DNA of 32,690 nt, from positions 1 to 32,690 of the forward strand of contig RFXW01000008.1 in assembly GCA_009921245.1 (NCBI GenBank). The letters run 5' to 3'. Positions within the stretch are counted from its first letter, which is position 1; each line of letters begins with the position of its first letter. This document shows positions 32,552 through 32,690 of the stretch, one piece after another. Origin of the DNA: Candidatus Fonsibacter lacus (GTDB taxonomy: Bacteria > Pseudomonadota > Gammaproteobacteria > Burkholderiales > Burkholderiaceae_C). Both the position numbers and the translations under genes were made by a program. The notes beneath the pieces are model-generated. The model saw only the letters and a program-made list of their open reading frames with translations, searched no databases and was not told the origin of the DNA.

Positions 32552-32582
32552 ATTCTAGGCAAAAAGGACAGCCCTGGAGCAA
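32552..32582 (-). promoter_or_regulatory. Possible promoter upstream of the lepA hairpin
   Basis: On the minus strand TTGCTC (32582-32577) and TAGAAT (32557-32552) are separated by 19 nt. A start near 32545 would give a transcript of about 65 nt if it stopped at the hairpin, or the lepA operon mRNA if read through. The long spacer keeps confidence low. Confidence 0.4.
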
Positions 32583-32626
32583 GAATTGACTGGGATGAGA
32601 CACCGTTTGGAGGGATTTTTTTATTG

Positions 32627-32635
32627 TTATACACA
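32627..32635 (+). promoter_or_regulatory. Consensus DnaA box TTATACACA
   Basis: TTATACACA matches the DnaA box consensus TTATNCACA exactly. It lies in a strongly AT-rich non-coding segment that begins with a T-tract at 32616-32622. A one-mismatch relative, TTATCCCCA, is at 32670-32678. One exact box could occur by chance; the clustering with repeats makes it worth recording. Confidence 0.5.
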
Positions 32636-32650
32636 GCTTATAAAACTTTA

Positions 32651-32690
32651 TATCCCCAATTTGCATAACTTATCCCCATTTAAATGGGGA
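32651..32690. repeat. TATCCCCA direct repeats and 18 bp palindrome at the window edge
   Basis: TATCCCCA occurs at 32651 and again at 32671, exactly 20 bp apart. The second copy is the left half of the perfect palindrome TCCCCATTTAAATGGGGA (32673-32690). The palindrome reaches the last base and may continue outside. No coding frame is credible here. Iteron-like or regulator-binding repeats are both possible. Confidence 0.6.

Noticed and set aside
32452-32634. 60-codon open frame upstream of and overlapping lepA, including a short [11 protein letters not shown] peptide frame
   Set aside because: It passes through the terminator hairpin and has no ribosome site. Its content is explained by the stem sequence, so a leader peptide cannot be supported.

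Overview
This 32.7 kb window is a GC-rich, very densely packed bacterial chromosome segment. Gene order and protein families point to a betaproteobacterium of the order Burkholderiales. The evidence is the gntR-sdhCDAB-sdhE-gltA cluster divergent from mdh-(CitE-like)-acnB, the leuCDB-asd-truA-trpFBA-accD run, and the lepA-lepB-rnc-era-recO-pdxJ-acpS-nagZ operon. A red-type (form IC) RuBisCO cluster at the left end implies a Calvin-cycle, facultatively autotrophic lifestyle. No carboxysome, mobile-element, CRISPR, rRNA or tRNA gene is visible.

Layout. (1) 1-3262, minus strand: cbbL-cbbS-cbbX-cbbY (RuBisCO large and small subunits, its AAA+ activase and a sugar-bisphosphate phosphatase cut by the window edge). 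The divergent regulator cbbR lies at 3358-4296 on the plus strand, with a 95 bp shared control region. (2) 4293-10157, minus strand: mdh, a CitE/malyl-CoA-lyase-like gene, acnB and a group A FAD monooxygenase of unknown substrate. (3) 10294-16178, plus strand: a GntR/HutC regulator, the complete succinate dehydrogenase operon with its flavinylation factor, and citrate synthase. A perfect TCTTATATAAGA palindrome sits between the two divergent TCA blocks, inside one predicted promoter and just upstream of the other. (4) 16219-25064, plus strand: leuCDB, asd, truA, trpFBA and accD. (5) 25061-32468, minus strand: eight genes from lepA to nagZ, in which all seven junctions overlap by 1-8 nt. (6) 32469-32690: a non-coding stretch with a strong terminator-type hairpin just ahead of lepA, then an AT-rich segment with a consensus DnaA box, two TATCCCCA direct repeats and a perfect 18 bp palindrome that ends exactly at the window edge.

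How the genes work together. The left and middle parts are central carbon metabolism: CO2 fixation, then malate to oxaloacetate, citrate, isocitrate, and succinate to fumarate. The right half supplies leucine, aspartate-family and tryptophan biosynthesis, malonyl-CoA formation, and housekeeping functions (translation, RNA processing, protein secretion, PLP, acyl carrier protein activation, cell-wall recycling). Nearly everything is ordinary, well-conserved metabolism. The least explained parts are the right-hand non-coding end, the lepA leader hairpin, the GntR control region, the CitE-like enzyme and the FAD monooxygenase. No clearly new multi-gene system is visible.
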